DNA of 33,786 bases from Opitutia bacterium (GTDB taxonomy: Bacteria > Verrucomicrobiota > Verrucomicrobiia > Opitutales > Seribacteraceae): the NCBI GenBank assembly GCA_002721705.1, contig PBLJ01000041.1, positions 4,555-38,340 on the forward strand, written 5' to 3'. Shown here piece after piece: positions 24,906 through 33,683 of the stretch; the first letter of the stretch is position 1, and every line of letters starts with the position of its first letter. The notes beneath the pieces are model-generated. The model did no database searches. It worked only from the letters and a program-made list of their open reading frames with translations, and was not told the origin of the DNA. The translations under genes and the position numbers were made by a program.

Positions 24906-25859
24906 TCAGTCACCGCCGGTCAGGAATCGTTTGGCGGCAGAAGTTATTTTTGTTTCGTCCAAAAGGAGCTTCGAATGATTCTCACGAAGATATTCGAGAG
25001 CATTGTCGGAATAGCCTGGATGGCATTTTTTCGTCAAGCTGACGTTCCCATGCTTCCCGTCGCCTAGAACCAAGGTTAGAATCTGATTTTCATAGGTTAC
25101 CTTGATTTCAGGGGGTAAACCTTTGTTGCTGGGCTTGGCGGGATTAGAATTCTCGTCGAGAACCTTCCTCTTGAATTCGAGGTACTCGCGTTTGGCCAAT
25201 GGAACGCGGACAACCAAGTGGCCTTTCTCCACGATAAGGAAGTCATGCTTGTCGTTGCAGGCATTGCTCAACAGGGCGATCGTTTCCTTAGAGGGACTTC
25301 CTTCCTTTTCCCTTTGCCGCTCGAGATTATAAGGAACTTGTCGCCGAATGGTTTCGTTCGTGAGTTTCAGGAACTTGGAGAATTCCTTGATGACGATTGT
25401 CTGCTTTCCACATAGGCGATGGGTTTCGTCCAGATAGAAACCGAGGTTGTTTAACTCGATGTCTTCAAGAGTGGCATGCAGGAAGTTTTTTTCAGGTTCA
25501 CCCACAGTCAAGTCATCGGGCTTCAATTCACTGGCCTTGAGTTTCCTTAGGGTTTCTCGAATCGAAGAGCGATCGTACTCGAAGATCCAGTTTTCGAAGA
25601 AAAACGCTCGGCCCCCCTTGAGAACGGATTCGAACTGGGCGATCTGCTGAGGGGACAAGGTCTTGGGCGAATGCTGTTCTTCCGCTTGACGCCTTGGCGA
25701 CGCCTTCCCTCCAGAGATCCCTTCGTATTGGAGCGTCATGCGCAATTCGTCAGTGGATGGGACGTGACGATATTGAATGATTTCGCGCTCGAACTGGATG
25801 CAGGAAGAAAGGGCGAGAGCTCCGGAGGCGAGGATCAACTTTCGCAGACAAAATATCAT
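24906..25859 (-). CDS. Lipoprotein of unknown function
   Basis: This 317-residue protein starts at 25859 and has a lipoprotein signal (LILASGALALSSC, lipidation at Cys20). The frame is open upstream to 25952 but the extra part lacks signal-peptide character and overlaps the divergent protease promoter. The mature protein is highly charged and mixed helical/strand, with a long KLKASELKPDDLTVGEPEK region and EVKVTYENQ-like strands near the end (ItLVLGDGKHGNVSLT). No catalytic motif or family was recognised. It heads a small minus-strand group with the two-helix membrane protein. It is divergent from the exported serine protease, with 82 bp between starts. Confidence 0.72.
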   Translation of the reverse strand: MIFCLRKLILASGALALSSCIQFEREIIQYRHVPSTDELRMTLQYEGISGGKASPRRQAEEQHSPKTLSPQQIAQFESVLKGGRAFFFENWIFEYDRSSIRETLRKLKASELKPDDLTVGEPEKNFLHATLEDIELNNLGFYLDETHRLCGKQTIVIKEFSKFLKLTNETIRRQVPYNLERQREKEGSPSKETIALLSNACNDKHDFLIVEKGHLVVRVPLAKREYLEFKRKVLDENSNPAKPSNKGLPPEIKVTYENQILTLVLGDGKHGNVSLTKKCHPGYSDNALEYLRENHSKLLLDETKITSAAKRFLTGGD

Positions 25860-25941
25860 GGAAGAGCAGTATTGGGATTCGCGGGGGTAGGCAAAGCTTT
25901 TGCGTTGGCAATTCCCAAGCATAAGTAAACAATTACCCTCC

Positions 25942-26898
25942 ATGAGCAGCAAACCTCTCGTCGTCCTTATTTGCGTTTTCGCCTGTGTCGTCGGGTCTTG
26001 GTCCGCAGAGAAGAAAGCCAGTCTCTATAACAGGGCCGTAGAGTCATCGGTGGAGATGTTGGTGGACGGGCGCATTGCGGGCACGGGGGTGATCGTCGAC
26101 GGCAACGGAACCATCCTTACTGCTTGTCACGTCATCAGGACTGGTGAACGTTACGAGGCTCGTTCGGCCTCCTTCGAGCAAACACCCATCAAATTGATTT
26201 GCACGGATCGCTCGCATGACCTTGCGCTTCTTTCTCTTCCGCCTCGCGACAAGCCCTACCCTTTCATGGAATTGGCCAAAAAGATTCCCGCGGAGGGACG
26301 GCAGGTCCATTTACTCGGAACACCTATTTTTCGTCATCGCTTGTTGCTCACGGGATTCGTGGCTCGCCGCGAACCCCTATTCGAGTGGTACGACGGCGCT
26401 TTCATGGAAGGGTATCCACTGACTGGAATTGCGGCAGGTGGCACCTCCGGAGGCGCTTGGTTCAATCCCCAAGGTGAAATCGTTGGTGTGCAAGCCGCTG
26501 CCATGACGGTTGGAGGAGCCCCTCAAGGAGTGGTAACTTCCTCACCCCTGAAGGCGATTAGGAATTTGTGCAAAAGACGGGAAACGGTGGTGGTTGCCAC
26601 TATGCAGGCGGCGGTGGAGGAACTTTGGGGACAAGATGCGGGTTTTATTGCCAAGGCGCCGAAAAAGGAGCGGGCGCTGGTCTTTCGCCAAGTGGACCGC
26701 AAAGGGGTCGCAGGTATAGCGGGCATCAATGACGGTGACTTGCTTTTGAAGATGGACCGGCGATCCTACGATACGGTGACCTCCTTCCTTCGAACCTTGC
26801 GGGCACGCAAGCCCGGCGACAAAATCTCCCTCTTTGTCTCTAATTCAAAGGGCGAGAATCGTCGCGAAGTCGTCCTTGAATTAGCCGAATTGAGATAA
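25942..26898 (+). CDS. Exported trypsin-like serine protease with PDZ domain (HtrA/DegP-like)
   Basis: This 318-residue protein has a Sec signal (LVVLICVFACVVGSWSAE). The chymotrypsin-fold triad is visible as His63 in LTACHVI, Asp93 in SHDLALL and Ser169 in AGGTSGGAWF. The C-terminal 90 residues carry a PDZ-like domain (RKGVAGIAGINDGDLLLKMD, then RARKPGDKISLFV). This is the DegP/HtrA layout, but with one PDZ and shorter than typical DegP (about 450 residues). A periplasmic quality-control role is likely. An upstream TTG at 25900 is less likely because the ATG at 25942 directly precedes the signal peptide. It is followed after 124 bp by tig-clpP-clpX. Confidence 0.9.
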   Translation: MSSKPLVVLICVFACVVGSWSAEKKASLYNRAVESSVEMLVDGRIAGTGVIVDGNGTILTACHVIRTGERYEARSASFEQTPIKLICTDRSHDLALLSLPPRDKPYPFMELAKKIPAEGRQVHLLGTPIFRHRLLLTGFVARREPLFEWYDGAFMEGYPLTGIAAGGTSGGAWFNPQGEIVGVQAAAMTVGGAPQGVVTSSPLKAIRNLCKRRETVVVATMQAAVEELWGQDAGFIAKAPKKERALVFRQVDRKGVAGIAGINDGDLLLKMDRRSYDTVTSFLRTLRARKPGDKISLFVSNSKGENRREVVLELAELR

Positions 26899-26908
26899 CC
26901 GCCCTTTT

Positions 26909-26929
26909 ACGAGGCAGCTGAAACCTCGT
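26909..26929 (+). terminator. Possible weak terminator after the serine protease gene
   Basis: ACGAGG pairs with CCTCGT around a nine-base loop, followed by TTTATA. The stem has six pairs and the T-run is short, so termination would be partial. Confidence 0.3.
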
Positions 26930-27010
26930 TTATACCTAGTTTCGCGTTGACCTTCGAGAGCTATGGCGCTTAGGTTTCACCTTTGTTTTGAAGGCTAAAA
27001 GCCTGTTTTG

Positions 27011-27015
27011 AGAGG
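27011..27015 (+). promoter_or_regulatory. Ribosome binding site of tig
   Basis: AGAGG lies 7 nt before the GTG at 27023. It supports that GTG as the true start of trigger factor, consistent with the protein beginning at MKVEIKD as in homologues. Confidence 0.6.
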
Positions 27016-27022
27016 ATAGCCC

Positions 27023-28369
27023 GTGAAGGTAGAAATCAAGGATACAAACGACACTCGAAAAGTGGCGACCGTTGCGTTTGAACCGCAAGAGGTTGCGGCG
27101 GAGGAAAAGAAGGTGCTTCAGCTCTTTTCCAAGCATGCCAAGATACCTGGCTTCCGCCCCGGCAAGGCTCCGGACCAAGTCATACGCTCCCGCTTTGCCG
27201 ATGGAATCAAGGAGGAATGGAGCAATCGTCTTGCAACAGCCGCGCGGGACGCGATCTTGGAACAGGACGACCTGCGGGTTCACCAATTGCTCAAGATCGA
27301 GCCTGGTGAAATTATCGCCGAGGCACCCGTCGAGGTGGTCATTACCTTGGATGCGGAACCACCATTCGAATTGCCTGATTACGAAGGTTTCACGGTGGAA
27401 GTGACGTCCGACGATCCTTCTTCCGAAGAAGTCGAGAACTTGCTGGAGTCCTGGCGTCAGCAACGGGCTGATTTCGCCATCGTCGAGCGACCTGCGGAAA
27501 AGGGTGACTTCGTGAAATGCTCCTACGATGGCCTCGTCGACGACAAGCCCATTGGCGATTTAGTTCCCGACAAGCCAATTTACGGCAAGCAAGCGAATAC
27601 CTGGGAAGAGGCGGGAGCTGAGAATGGGGTTGGGGTGCCCATAATCATCGAGAGCATTCTTGGAATGAAGGCTGGTGACAAGAATACCTATCAAACGGAA
27701 TTCCCCGCTGATTTCGAGGAAAGTCGTTTAGCCGGCAAATCCGCTACCTACGAGCTCGAAGTCCATGAAGTTAGGCACAAGAATTTACCTGAGCTCGACG
27801 ATCCTAAATTCCTCCAGGCGATGGAGGTGGACAAGGTCGAGGCTTTGCGAGAGAGAGCCGAAACTGAAGCCAAGACCCAAAAGGAGCGCTCCAATGCGAC
27901 GGCTAAACGTCGTCAGGTTAGGGATCAATTGCTCGCAGGCGTGGATTTCGAATTGCCTCAAGCCGATCTTGAAAGCGAGACGCAAGAGATTTTCCGAGCC
28001 ATGGTCGATGCCAATTTGCGTCGCGGGGCAGCTCAAGAACAGCTCGAATCTCATAAGGACGAGATGTTCACCCGAGCCGGTGAAGATGCTCGCGAATCAA
28101 TTAAATTAAGGATTATCCTCAGTCGAGTGGCGGAAAAGGAAAAAATCGAGGTCTCCCGTGAAGAGTTGTCTCAGGCGATTGCCACACAGGCTATGATGGC
28201 GGGAACTGATCCTCGAGAACATTTCAAGGAAATGCAGCAAGACAGGGCAAAGCTTGCCCACTTGCAACAGCAAGTTCTTTTCGACAAGACCCTTGCTTTG
28301 TTAACTGAAAAAGCTACCGTTGAAATCAAGGAAAACGACGAAGGGTCCGAAGAGGAAAACGAAGCCTGA
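27023..28369 (+). CDS. tig: Trigger factor (ribosome-associated chaperone and peptidyl-prolyl isomerase)
   Basis: This 448-residue protein has the three trigger factor domains. The N-terminal ribosome-binding domain carries the signature KIPGFRPGKAPDQVI near residue 41. The FKBP-type PPIase domain covers about 155-250 (GDFVKCSYDGLVDDK, LGMKAGDKNTYQTEFPADF). The helical C-terminal chaperone arms follow (DVDFELPQADLESE-like region, then SREELSQAIATQA). It ends in an acidic tail (NDEGSEEENEA). It starts at GTG with a good ribosome binding site. It binds nascent chains at the ribosome exit. The clpP and clpX genes follow at 30 bp and 17 bp, the classic tig-clpP-clpX order. Confidence 0.97.
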   Translation: MKVEIKDTNDTRKVATVAFEPQEVAAEEKKVLQLFSKHAKIPGFRPGKAPDQVIRSRFADGIKEEWSNRLATAARDAILEQDDLRVHQLLKIEPGEIIAEAPVEVVITLDAEPPFELPDYEGFTVEVTSDDPSSEEVENLLESWRQQRADFAIVERPAEKGDFVKCSYDGLVDDKPIGDLVPDKPIYGKQANTWEEAGAENGVGVPIIIESILGMKAGDKNTYQTEFPADFEESRLAGKSATYELEVHEVRHKNLPELDDPKFLQAMEVDKVEALRERAETEAKTQKERSNATAKRRQVRDQLLAGVDFELPQADLESETQEIFRAMVDANLRRGAAQEQLESHKDEMFTRAGEDARESIKLRIILSRVAEKEKIEVSREELSQAIATQAMMAGTDPREHFKEMQQDRAKLAHLQQQVLFDKTLALLTEKATVEIKENDEGSEEENEA

Positions 28370-28399
28370 TTGAACCTTTTATTCTGAAATAATACCATC

Positions 28400-28996
28400 A
28401 TGGGAACATACTTACCACTCCCCTATGTATACGAGCGCGAGGGTCGCCAAGAAAGAGCTTGGGACATTTACAGTCGTTTGCTCAGGGATCGCATCGTTTT
28501 CATCGGGACGCCGATCGATGATTTCGTGGCCAATTCCATCATCGCTCAGTTGTTGTTCTTGCAGATGGAGGACCCCAAGAAAGCCATTCATATCTACGTC
28601 AATTCTCCCGGAGGGAGCGTTACTGACGGCATGGCCATCTACGACACGATCAATTTCCTGAAATGCGACGTCGTCACTTATTGCCTTGGGCAAGCAGCCA
28701 GCATGAGCACCGTCCTTTTGGCCGCAGGCACCAAGGGCAAGCGATACGCGCTGCCAAACAGTCGCATAATGATCCATCAGCCAACGGGAGGCGCAGGTGG
28801 CCAAACGTCCGACATTTCCATCGCCGCAAAGGAAATACTGCGCTGGCGCAAGACGATTAACAATGTCTTGGCCAAGCACAGTGGCAGAACCTTGCAGCAG
28901 CTCGAGAGTGATTCGGACAGGGATTATTACATGTCAGCCGAAGAGGCAAAGGAGTATGGGCTCGTTGATCAAGTTATAGAGAGCAAACCCGATTAA
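28400..28996 (+). CDS. clpP: ATP-dependent Clp protease proteolytic subunit ClpP
   Basis: This 198-residue serine protease subunit has a complete catalytic triad: Ser101 in [11 protein letters not shown], His126 in [11 protein letters not shown], and Asp175 in [12 protein letters not shown]. The handle region [17 protein letters not shown] is canonical. ClpP forms a double heptamer ring that degrades proteins fed by ClpX. The N-terminus begins [12 protein letters not shown], close to the expected processed form, so only a very short propeptide is present. It is the middle gene of the tig-clpP-clpX group. Confidence 0.97.
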   Translation: MGTYLPLPYVYEREGRQERAWDIYSRLLRDRIVFIGTPIDDFVANSIIAQLLFLQMEDPKKAIHIYVNSPGGSVTDGMAIYDTINFLKCDVVTYCLGQAASMSTVLLAAGTKGKRYALPNSRIMIHQPTGGAGGQTSDISIAAKEILRWRKTINNVLAKHSGRTLQQLESDSDRDYYMSAEEAKEYGLVDQVIESKPD

Positions 28997-29013
28997 TCCC
29001 TGATTTTCCTGAA

Positions 29014-30324
29014 ATGGCCAAATCATCAAAAATGACCTTCTGTTCCTTTTGCGGCAAGGCGCAAGGAGAGGTTCGCAAGATGATCGCGGGACCAGCGGGT
29101 GTTTTCATTTGTGATTCATGTGTCCGCGTCTGTAAGACCATCATTGATCGGGAACTGCAACAGGAAGAGCAAACCAAGGTAGTCGAACCGGAAGCGAAAC
29201 CGGCCTTCAATCTAGTAAAGCCTGCGCTTATCAAGGAAACTCTCGACGAGTACGTGATCGGGCAGGAGCACGCAAAGAAAGTCCTTTCGGTTGCAGTCTA
29301 TAATCACTACAAGCGGTTGGCCTTGGATCCTCTGCATTCGACGCAGAAAACCCCACGGCCCGTTTCAGAATTGGATGAAGTGGAAATTGAAAAGAGCAAT
29401 GTTCTCTTGATCGGCCCCACGGGGAGTGGGAAGACACTGCTTGCTCGCACCTTAGCCAAGTTACTGGACGTTCCTTTTGCGATTGCCGATGCCACTACTT
29501 TGACCGAAGCCGGTTACGTGGGCGACGACGTCGAGAATATCGTGCTTAGGTTGCTTCAATCAGCGGATCATGACGTTAAAAAGGCCGAGTGCGGCATCAT
29601 TTACGTGGATGAAATCGACAAGATCGGACGCAAAACCGAGAATGTTTCGATTACGCGCGACGTCTCAGGTGAAGGCGTGCAGCAAGCCTTGCTAAAGATT
29701 CTGGAAGGCACGGTGTGCAACGTGCCTCCCCAAGGAGGTCGCAAACATCCCAACCAAGAATACATCCAGATAGATACCAGTAACGTATTGTTCATCTGCG
29801 GTGGGGCTTTCGTTGATTTGGACAAGATCATACGCGATCGAGTCGGCACGAAGGTGCTTGGTTTCGGCGTCGGATCCAAGAGTAAGAAAGCAAAGCTGAA
29901 TGGGACTGCGATCTTGAGGGAAGTTCACCCCTCGGATCTCGTGCAATATGGGCTCATTCCTGAATTCATTGGGCGTCTCCCCGTTTTATCGGCTTTGAAC
30001 GAGCTTACTCAAAAGGACCTGCAAAGCATTTTGGTGGATACTAAAAATTCGCTGACCAAACAATACCGCAAATTGTTTTCCCTGGAGGGAGTGGAATTGA
30101 AGTTCACCAAGGACGCAATTGCCTCCATTGCCCGCAAAGCCGTGGCTTTGAAGACAGGCGCTCGCGCCCTGCGGTCGATCATGGAGCAAATCATGCTCGA
30201 CGTCATGTATGACTTGCCGGACCTGGAGGACGTCACGAGCATTTCCATCAATGGGCAAGTGGTGCGAGGCAAGGCGAAGCCTCGAATCGGGCGGACCCCC
30301 ATCAAAAAGAAGTCGGCTGCGTAA
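29014..30324 (+). CDS. clpX: ATP-dependent Clp protease ATP-binding subunit ClpX
   Basis: This 436-residue AAA+ unfoldase has a zinc-binding domain with Cys10, Cys13, Cys33 and Cys36, a Walker A GPTGSGKT at 134-141, and a Walker B IIYVDE at 195-200. The GYVG pore loop is at 167-170 and [10 protein letters not shown] is the RKH loop. An LGFG tripeptide-type loop ([13 protein letters not shown]) matches the IGF loop that docks on ClpP. It lies 17 bp after clpP, and together they form ClpXP, which degrades tagged and damaged proteins. The gene converges with the M42 peptidase gene, 12 bp away. Confidence 0.97.
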   Translation: MAKSSKMTFCSFCGKAQGEVRKMIAGPAGVFICDSCVRVCKTIIDRELQQEEQTKVVEPEAKPAFNLVKPALIKETLDEYVIGQEHAKKVLSVAVYNHYKRLALDPLHSTQKTPRPVSELDEVEIEKSNVLLIGPTGSGKTLLARTLAKLLDVPFAIADATTLTEAGYVGDDVENIVLRLLQSADHDVKKAECGIIYVDEIDKIGRKTENVSITRDVSGEGVQQALLKILEGTVCNVPPQGGRKHPNQEYIQIDTSNVLFICGGAFVDLDKIIRDRVGTKVLGFGVGSKSKKAKLNGTAILREVHPSDLVQYGLIPEFIGRLPVLSALNELTQKDLQSILVDTKNSLTKQYRKLFSLEGVELKFTKDAIASIARKAVALKTGARALRSIMEQIMLDVMYDLPDLEDVTSISINGQVVRGKAKPRIGRTPIKKKSAA

Positions 30325-30336
30325 ACGCGGTGCGAC

Positions 30337-31401
30337 TTATATGAAACGGTCGCTCTTCTTCAAGGATCGAGCAAAAGCGACCAGCAAGCGGACTACGTTC
30401 TCCAAATCCTCCAAGTTTATCATTTCACTTGGTGTGTGCATGTAGCGGAGCGGGATACCCACTAGTCCGGTAGGAACTCCGTCCCGAGCAATTTGTATGG
30501 CTCGAGCATCCGTGCCCGTGGGTCTAGGTTCAGCTTCTATTTGAACGGGCATGTCTTCTTTTTCGGCACATTCCATGAGGCGTTCGAAGACTGCGGGATG
30601 AATATTGGGTCCCCGGCTAAGAATCGGGCCGCCGCCTAGTTTGAATTTGCCGAATTTGCGATTGTCCGCATCGGGGTGATCGGTGGAATGGCTGACGTCC
30701 ACTGCAATTGCCACGTCCGGATTGACCAGATGAGCTGCGGTGGTGGCGCCACGAACCCCGATTTCTTCCTGTGAAGTGGATGCGGCGACGATCTTGGCTG
30801 CAGGTTTCCGTCCCTTGCGTAGGCGTAGGAGAGCTTCATTGACTGCATAGGCACCCGTTTTGTTGTCAAAGGCGCGAGCGGTTGCCAGAGATCCTCGTAT
30901 GATCTCGAAGGACTGGTCATAAACCGCAGGATCTCCTATGGTGATGAAAGACAAGGCTTCGTCCCTGTCCTTGGCTCCCACGTCGATCCACATATTGTGA
31001 AGAAGAGGAACTTTTTTTCTCTCTTCCGGTGTCATGAGATGCAAGGCCCTCTTGCCCACGACTCCTTTGACAATGCCTTTGCGTCCAAGAATTGAAACTC
31101 GTCGGCCCGATATCAAGCTTCTGTCGTGCCCTCCGATAACGTCGAAAAAGAGAAAGCCCTTGGCGTCAACGTGCTTGATGATCAAGCCCAGTTCGTCGAT
31201 ATGGCCAGCCATCATCAAGGTCGGCTTGTTTTTCGAGCCCAAAGTTGCCAAGCAATTGCCCAGGGCATCGATTTCGAACGAGTCACAAGCGTCTTCTACG
31301 TATCGCTGGACGACGGCTCGAGCTTCCTCTTCATATCCGGATGGAGAACGAGCGTCGAGCAGGTCGATGAGAAAATCAGGAGAGGTTTTGCTATTTGCCA
31401 T
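30337..31401 (-). CDS. M42 family metallopeptidase (glutamyl/deblocking aminopeptidase)
   Basis: This 354-residue cytoplasmic enzyme has the full set of M42 di-metal ligands: His67 and Asp69 in AGHIDELG, Asp179 in RAFDNKTG, catalytic Glu212 and ligand Glu213 in SQEEIG, Asp235 in VDVSHS, and His323 in YMHTPSEM. The early SPSGYEEEARAVV segment is also typical. Such enzymes form tetrahedral dodecamers that trim N-terminal residues from peptides, often downstream of proteasome-like or ClpXP degradation. It is divergent from hisA, with 92 bp between starts. Confidence 0.95.
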   Translation of the reverse strand: MANSKTSPDFLIDLLDARSPSGYEEEARAVVQRYVEDACDSFEIDALGNCLATLGSKNKPTLMMAGHIDELGLIIKHVDAKGFLFFDVIGGHDRSLISGRRVSILGRKGIVKGVVGKRALHLMTPEERKKVPLLHNMWIDVGAKDRDEALSFITIGDPAVYDQSFEIIRGSLATARAFDNKTGAYAVNEALLRLRKGRKPAAKIVAASTSQEEIGVRGATTAAHLVNPDVAIAVDVSHSTDHPDADNRKFGKFKLGGGPILSRGPNIHPAVFERLMECAEKEDMPVQIEAEPRPTGTDARAIQIARDGVPTGLVGIPLRYMHTPSEMINLEDLENVVRLLVAFARSLKKSDRFI

Positions 31402-31493
31402 GATGCATGAGAAAAGAGTTGAAAGATCTTCGGCAAGCCCTAACCGAAGAAAATGCGCTCGCCCTTATCAACCAACAACCATTTTTATCAGGT

Positions 31494-32216
31494 ATGATTA
31501 TTTTTCCTGCCATCGATTTGCGAGGCGGTCGTTGCGTTCGCCTTTTTCAAGGACTTGCCGACCAAGAAACCGTGTATCACGACGATCCGGCAATACCTGC
31601 TGCAAAATGGAGGGATGCAGGTAGTGAGTGGATTCACGTCGTCGATCTAGACGGAGCGTTTTCAGGCACTTCGGTTAATCGTTCCGCGGTGGAGCGAATT
31701 GTCGACAGTGGCTTGAAAATCCAAGTTGGTGGTGGCATCCGAAAGGTCGAGGACGCTGCAGCATTGATTGAGGCTGGGGTGAGTCGGGTAGTGATAGGTA
31801 CGCGGGCTTGCCGCGAGCCAGCGTTTGCTGGTCAGTTAGCTAACCGTTTTGATTCTCAAGTGGCGGTCGGGATTGACGCCAAGGATGGTATGGTGGCAGT
31901 CGAAGGCTGGGTGGATCTCACGAAGATCCGAGCGATTGATCTTGGCTGCCAAGTCGCTGAACTTGGCATTCAAAGCATTATATACACTGATATTTCGCGA
32001 GATGGCGCCATGGTCGGGCCGAATTTCTCCGCCATGGAAGAAATGCTGCAAGCAGTCTCCTGCCAGGTAGTGGCGTCCGGTGGGGTATCCACAATCGAAG
32101 ACGTGCGCAAATTCGTTCTTATGGCAAAGGAGTATCCCAACCTAGAAGGGATCATAATCGGGAAAGCGCTTTATGAAGAAGCCTTTTCCTTACCTGAAGC
32201 GTTGTCCATTTCTTGA
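31494..32216 (+). CDS. hisA: Phosphoribosylformimino-5-aminoimidazole carboxamide ribotide isomerase HisA
   Basis: This 240-residue (beta/alpha)8 enzyme isomerises ProFAR to PRFAR in histidine synthesis. The catalytic pair is Asp8 in FPAIDLRGGRCVRLFQG and Asp166 in YTDISRDGAMVGPN. VGGGIRKVEDA and VASGGVSTIEDV supply the phosphate-binding loops. The start at 31494 matches the family start. The same frame is open from 31407, but the added 29 residues are not part of HisA and begin 5 bp from the M42 start. It is not in a his operon here. Confidence 0.95.
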   Translation: MIIFPAIDLRGGRCVRLFQGLADQETVYHDDPAIPAAKWRDAGSEWIHVVDLDGAFSGTSVNRSAVERIVDSGLKIQVGGGIRKVEDAAALIEAGVSRVVIGTRACREPAFAGQLANRFDSQVAVGIDAKDGMVAVEGWVDLTKIRAIDLGCQVAELGIQSIIYTDISRDGAMVGPNFSAMEEMLQAVSCQVVASGGVSTIEDVRKFVLMAKEYPNLEGIIIGKALYEEAFSLPEALSIS

Positions 32217-32300
32217 CCAAATACCGCTCGCACGAGGTGAAAACTCCTTGCAAGAGATTACGGATGTTTTTTATTCAGTTATGAATTGGTTGTTTTTACA

Positions 32301-32501
32301 ATGCCTTATCGTCGTTCATATACTAAGAAACGCCGTCGGCGATGGGATAGCGTTATTTTTTATGCCGGCACCAAATCGGATGGTACGCCTCGCGGTTGGA
32401 CGATAATTGATCTCTTCATTACAACGTTTTGCGTGGGGGCTGTTTTTTTCGCGTTGTTTTTCTTTATGAATTGGATTTGGGACATTAGTTTCATGTTTTG
32501 A
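32301..32501 (+). CDS. Small basic single-helix membrane protein of unknown function
   Basis: This 66-residue protein has a strongly basic N-terminus (YRRSYTKKRRRRW), a short loop (FYAGTKSDGTPRG) and a C-terminal hydrophobic helix of about 25 residues (IIDLFITTFCVGAVFFALFF, then aromatic residues). A TTG at 32286 would add five residues; the ATG at 32301 is preferred. No family was recognised. Basic head plus one helix suggests a membrane protein with a cytoplasmic nucleic-acid-binding or ribosome-facing end, which is inference only. It lies 84 bp after hisA and 80 bp before the HTH protein gene. Confidence 0.6.
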   Translation: MPYRRSYTKKRRRRWDSVIFYAGTKSDGTPRGWTIIDLFITTFCVGAVFFALFFFMNWIWDISFMF

Positions 32502-32581
32502 AAATAGCTTGCTTCCTGCAAGATCTTGCAAAGGGTACTATTGCAATTCCATACCATCCCCCTAATTAACCAAGTTATCAG

Positions 32582-33679
32582 ATGACCAAGATATCCATCG
32601 ACGTCGACTTCAACAAGGATCCGGAAGCCATTCTTCGAGATATTCAAGAAAAAGCCAAATCAGAAGTGGCGAAACGAGAGAAGAAAGAGCTCATTACGGC
32701 TCACTTGGAGACGCTCCATCTCAAAGTGAATGAGGCTATAGGGACCTCCTATGGCAACGCCAACGACTTGATCAGAGCATTGGCTCATTGTGCCACGCCA
32801 ACTCTCCGTGACCGAATTCTGGGAGTCACCTCCTCGGGTCGCCGAAAAACCATTACTATGACTCAGGAACTTTATGATGGGGTAAAGGCGGGCTTGAAGC
32901 AAGGGAACCTTTCAAAAGCACAGTTAGCCAGAAACCTTGGCGTGAGCACCGCCCAAGTAAGAAAAGTTGAAAAAGGAGGGTTCGATCAGAAATTCGGAGG
33001 TGGTGGAACCAGTCCGTCCGCCGATTCGTCCGATGGCGTTGCATCCGAACAAGGGAGTGACGTTGCAGCTGTTGAAGAGCCGATTCCAGCAGTCATTGAA
33101 GTAGACGATGCCACTGATAGTGGCGGCGACTCGCAGGAAAGCCCGCCTGAAGAAGATGCTCGTGCGGACGCTTTAGCTGGCTTGTTCTCCGATGGACTAG
33201 AACCTCTCCCTTTACCTGAATCCTTCGGCTCTCCCGAAGGTGATGCTGCTGTCGATAACGATGACGACATTGCCCCTTTAGATACCCTCCCACCAGTGAC
33301 CGAGGCCTCTTCTTTGCCTGATGTGCTTACTGTAGAGGATTTCGAGTCTACCTCGGACGAGGAGGAATCCAGCATTCCCACTAGTCTCCCTTTCGACTCC
33401 TCGGATGCCGATCTTCCTATGCCTGAAGGTCAGACAGATGCTCCGGAATCGTCGCTGCCTTCCTTGGACATGGTTCCGCCGGCTGACGTTGCCGCTCCTT
33501 CCGAGGACTTGGCTCCTCCGGCTGACGAACCAGCAAGCTCAGGGGTTGATATACTGAAGCCGAGCATTCAGGCCAAGAATAAGCCGACCTTTAAGTTGGG
33601 GAAAGGCAAGTTGTCGCAGCAGGTGACGCGACCTCCCATTTCCCGGGCGGGCCCGTCTACGGAGCCCCCCCCGGCTTGA
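32582..33679 (+). CDS. HTH-containing protein with long acidic, proline-rich tail; function unknown
   Basis: This 365-residue protein is not recognised as a known family. Residues 1-55 are a charged helix, probably coiled-coil (DPEAILRDIQEKAKSEVAKR). Residues about 90-135 form a helix-turn-helix (MTQELYDGVKAGLKQGNLSK, QLARNLGVSTAQVRKVEKGG). Residues about 145-325 are low-complexity, strongly acidic and rich in Ser, Asp, Glu and Pro. They end in a short conserved-looking basic segment (KPTFKLGKGKLSQQV). A run of eight C (33665-33672) precedes the stop. The layout (oligomerising N-terminus, HTH, flexible acidic tail) suggests a DNA-binding or nucleoid protein, but this is inference. It converges with a partial gene 4 bp away. 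Confidence 0.75.
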   Translation: MTKISIDVDFNKDPEAILRDIQEKAKSEVAKREKKELITAHLETLHLKVNEAIGTSYGNANDLIRALAHCATPTLRDRILGVTSSGRRKTITMTQELYDGVKAGLKQGNLSKAQLARNLGVSTAQVRKVEKGGFDQKFGGGGTSPSADSSDGVASEQGSDVAAVEEPIPAVIEVDDATDSGGDSQESPPEEDARADALAGLFSDGLEPLPLPESFGSPEGDAAVDNDDDIAPLDTLPPVTEASSLPDVLTVEDFESTSDEEESSIPTSLPFDSSDADLPMPEGQTDAPESSLPSLDMVPPADVAAPSEDLAPPADEPASSGVDILKPSIQAKNKPTFKLGKGKLSQQVTRPPISRAGPSTEPPPA

Positions 33680-33683
33680 CGCC

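Noticed and set aside
26992..27004. AGGCT/AGCCT hairpin followed by GTTTTG just upstream of tig
   Set aside because: The stem is only 5 bp with a 3-base loop and lies next to the ribosome binding site, so it is unlikely to terminate transcription.
31407..31493. Upstream extension of hisA by 29 residues
   Set aside because: HisA proteins begin at the strand with the catalytic Asp8 counted from 31494, and the extension would start 5 bp from the divergent M42 gene.
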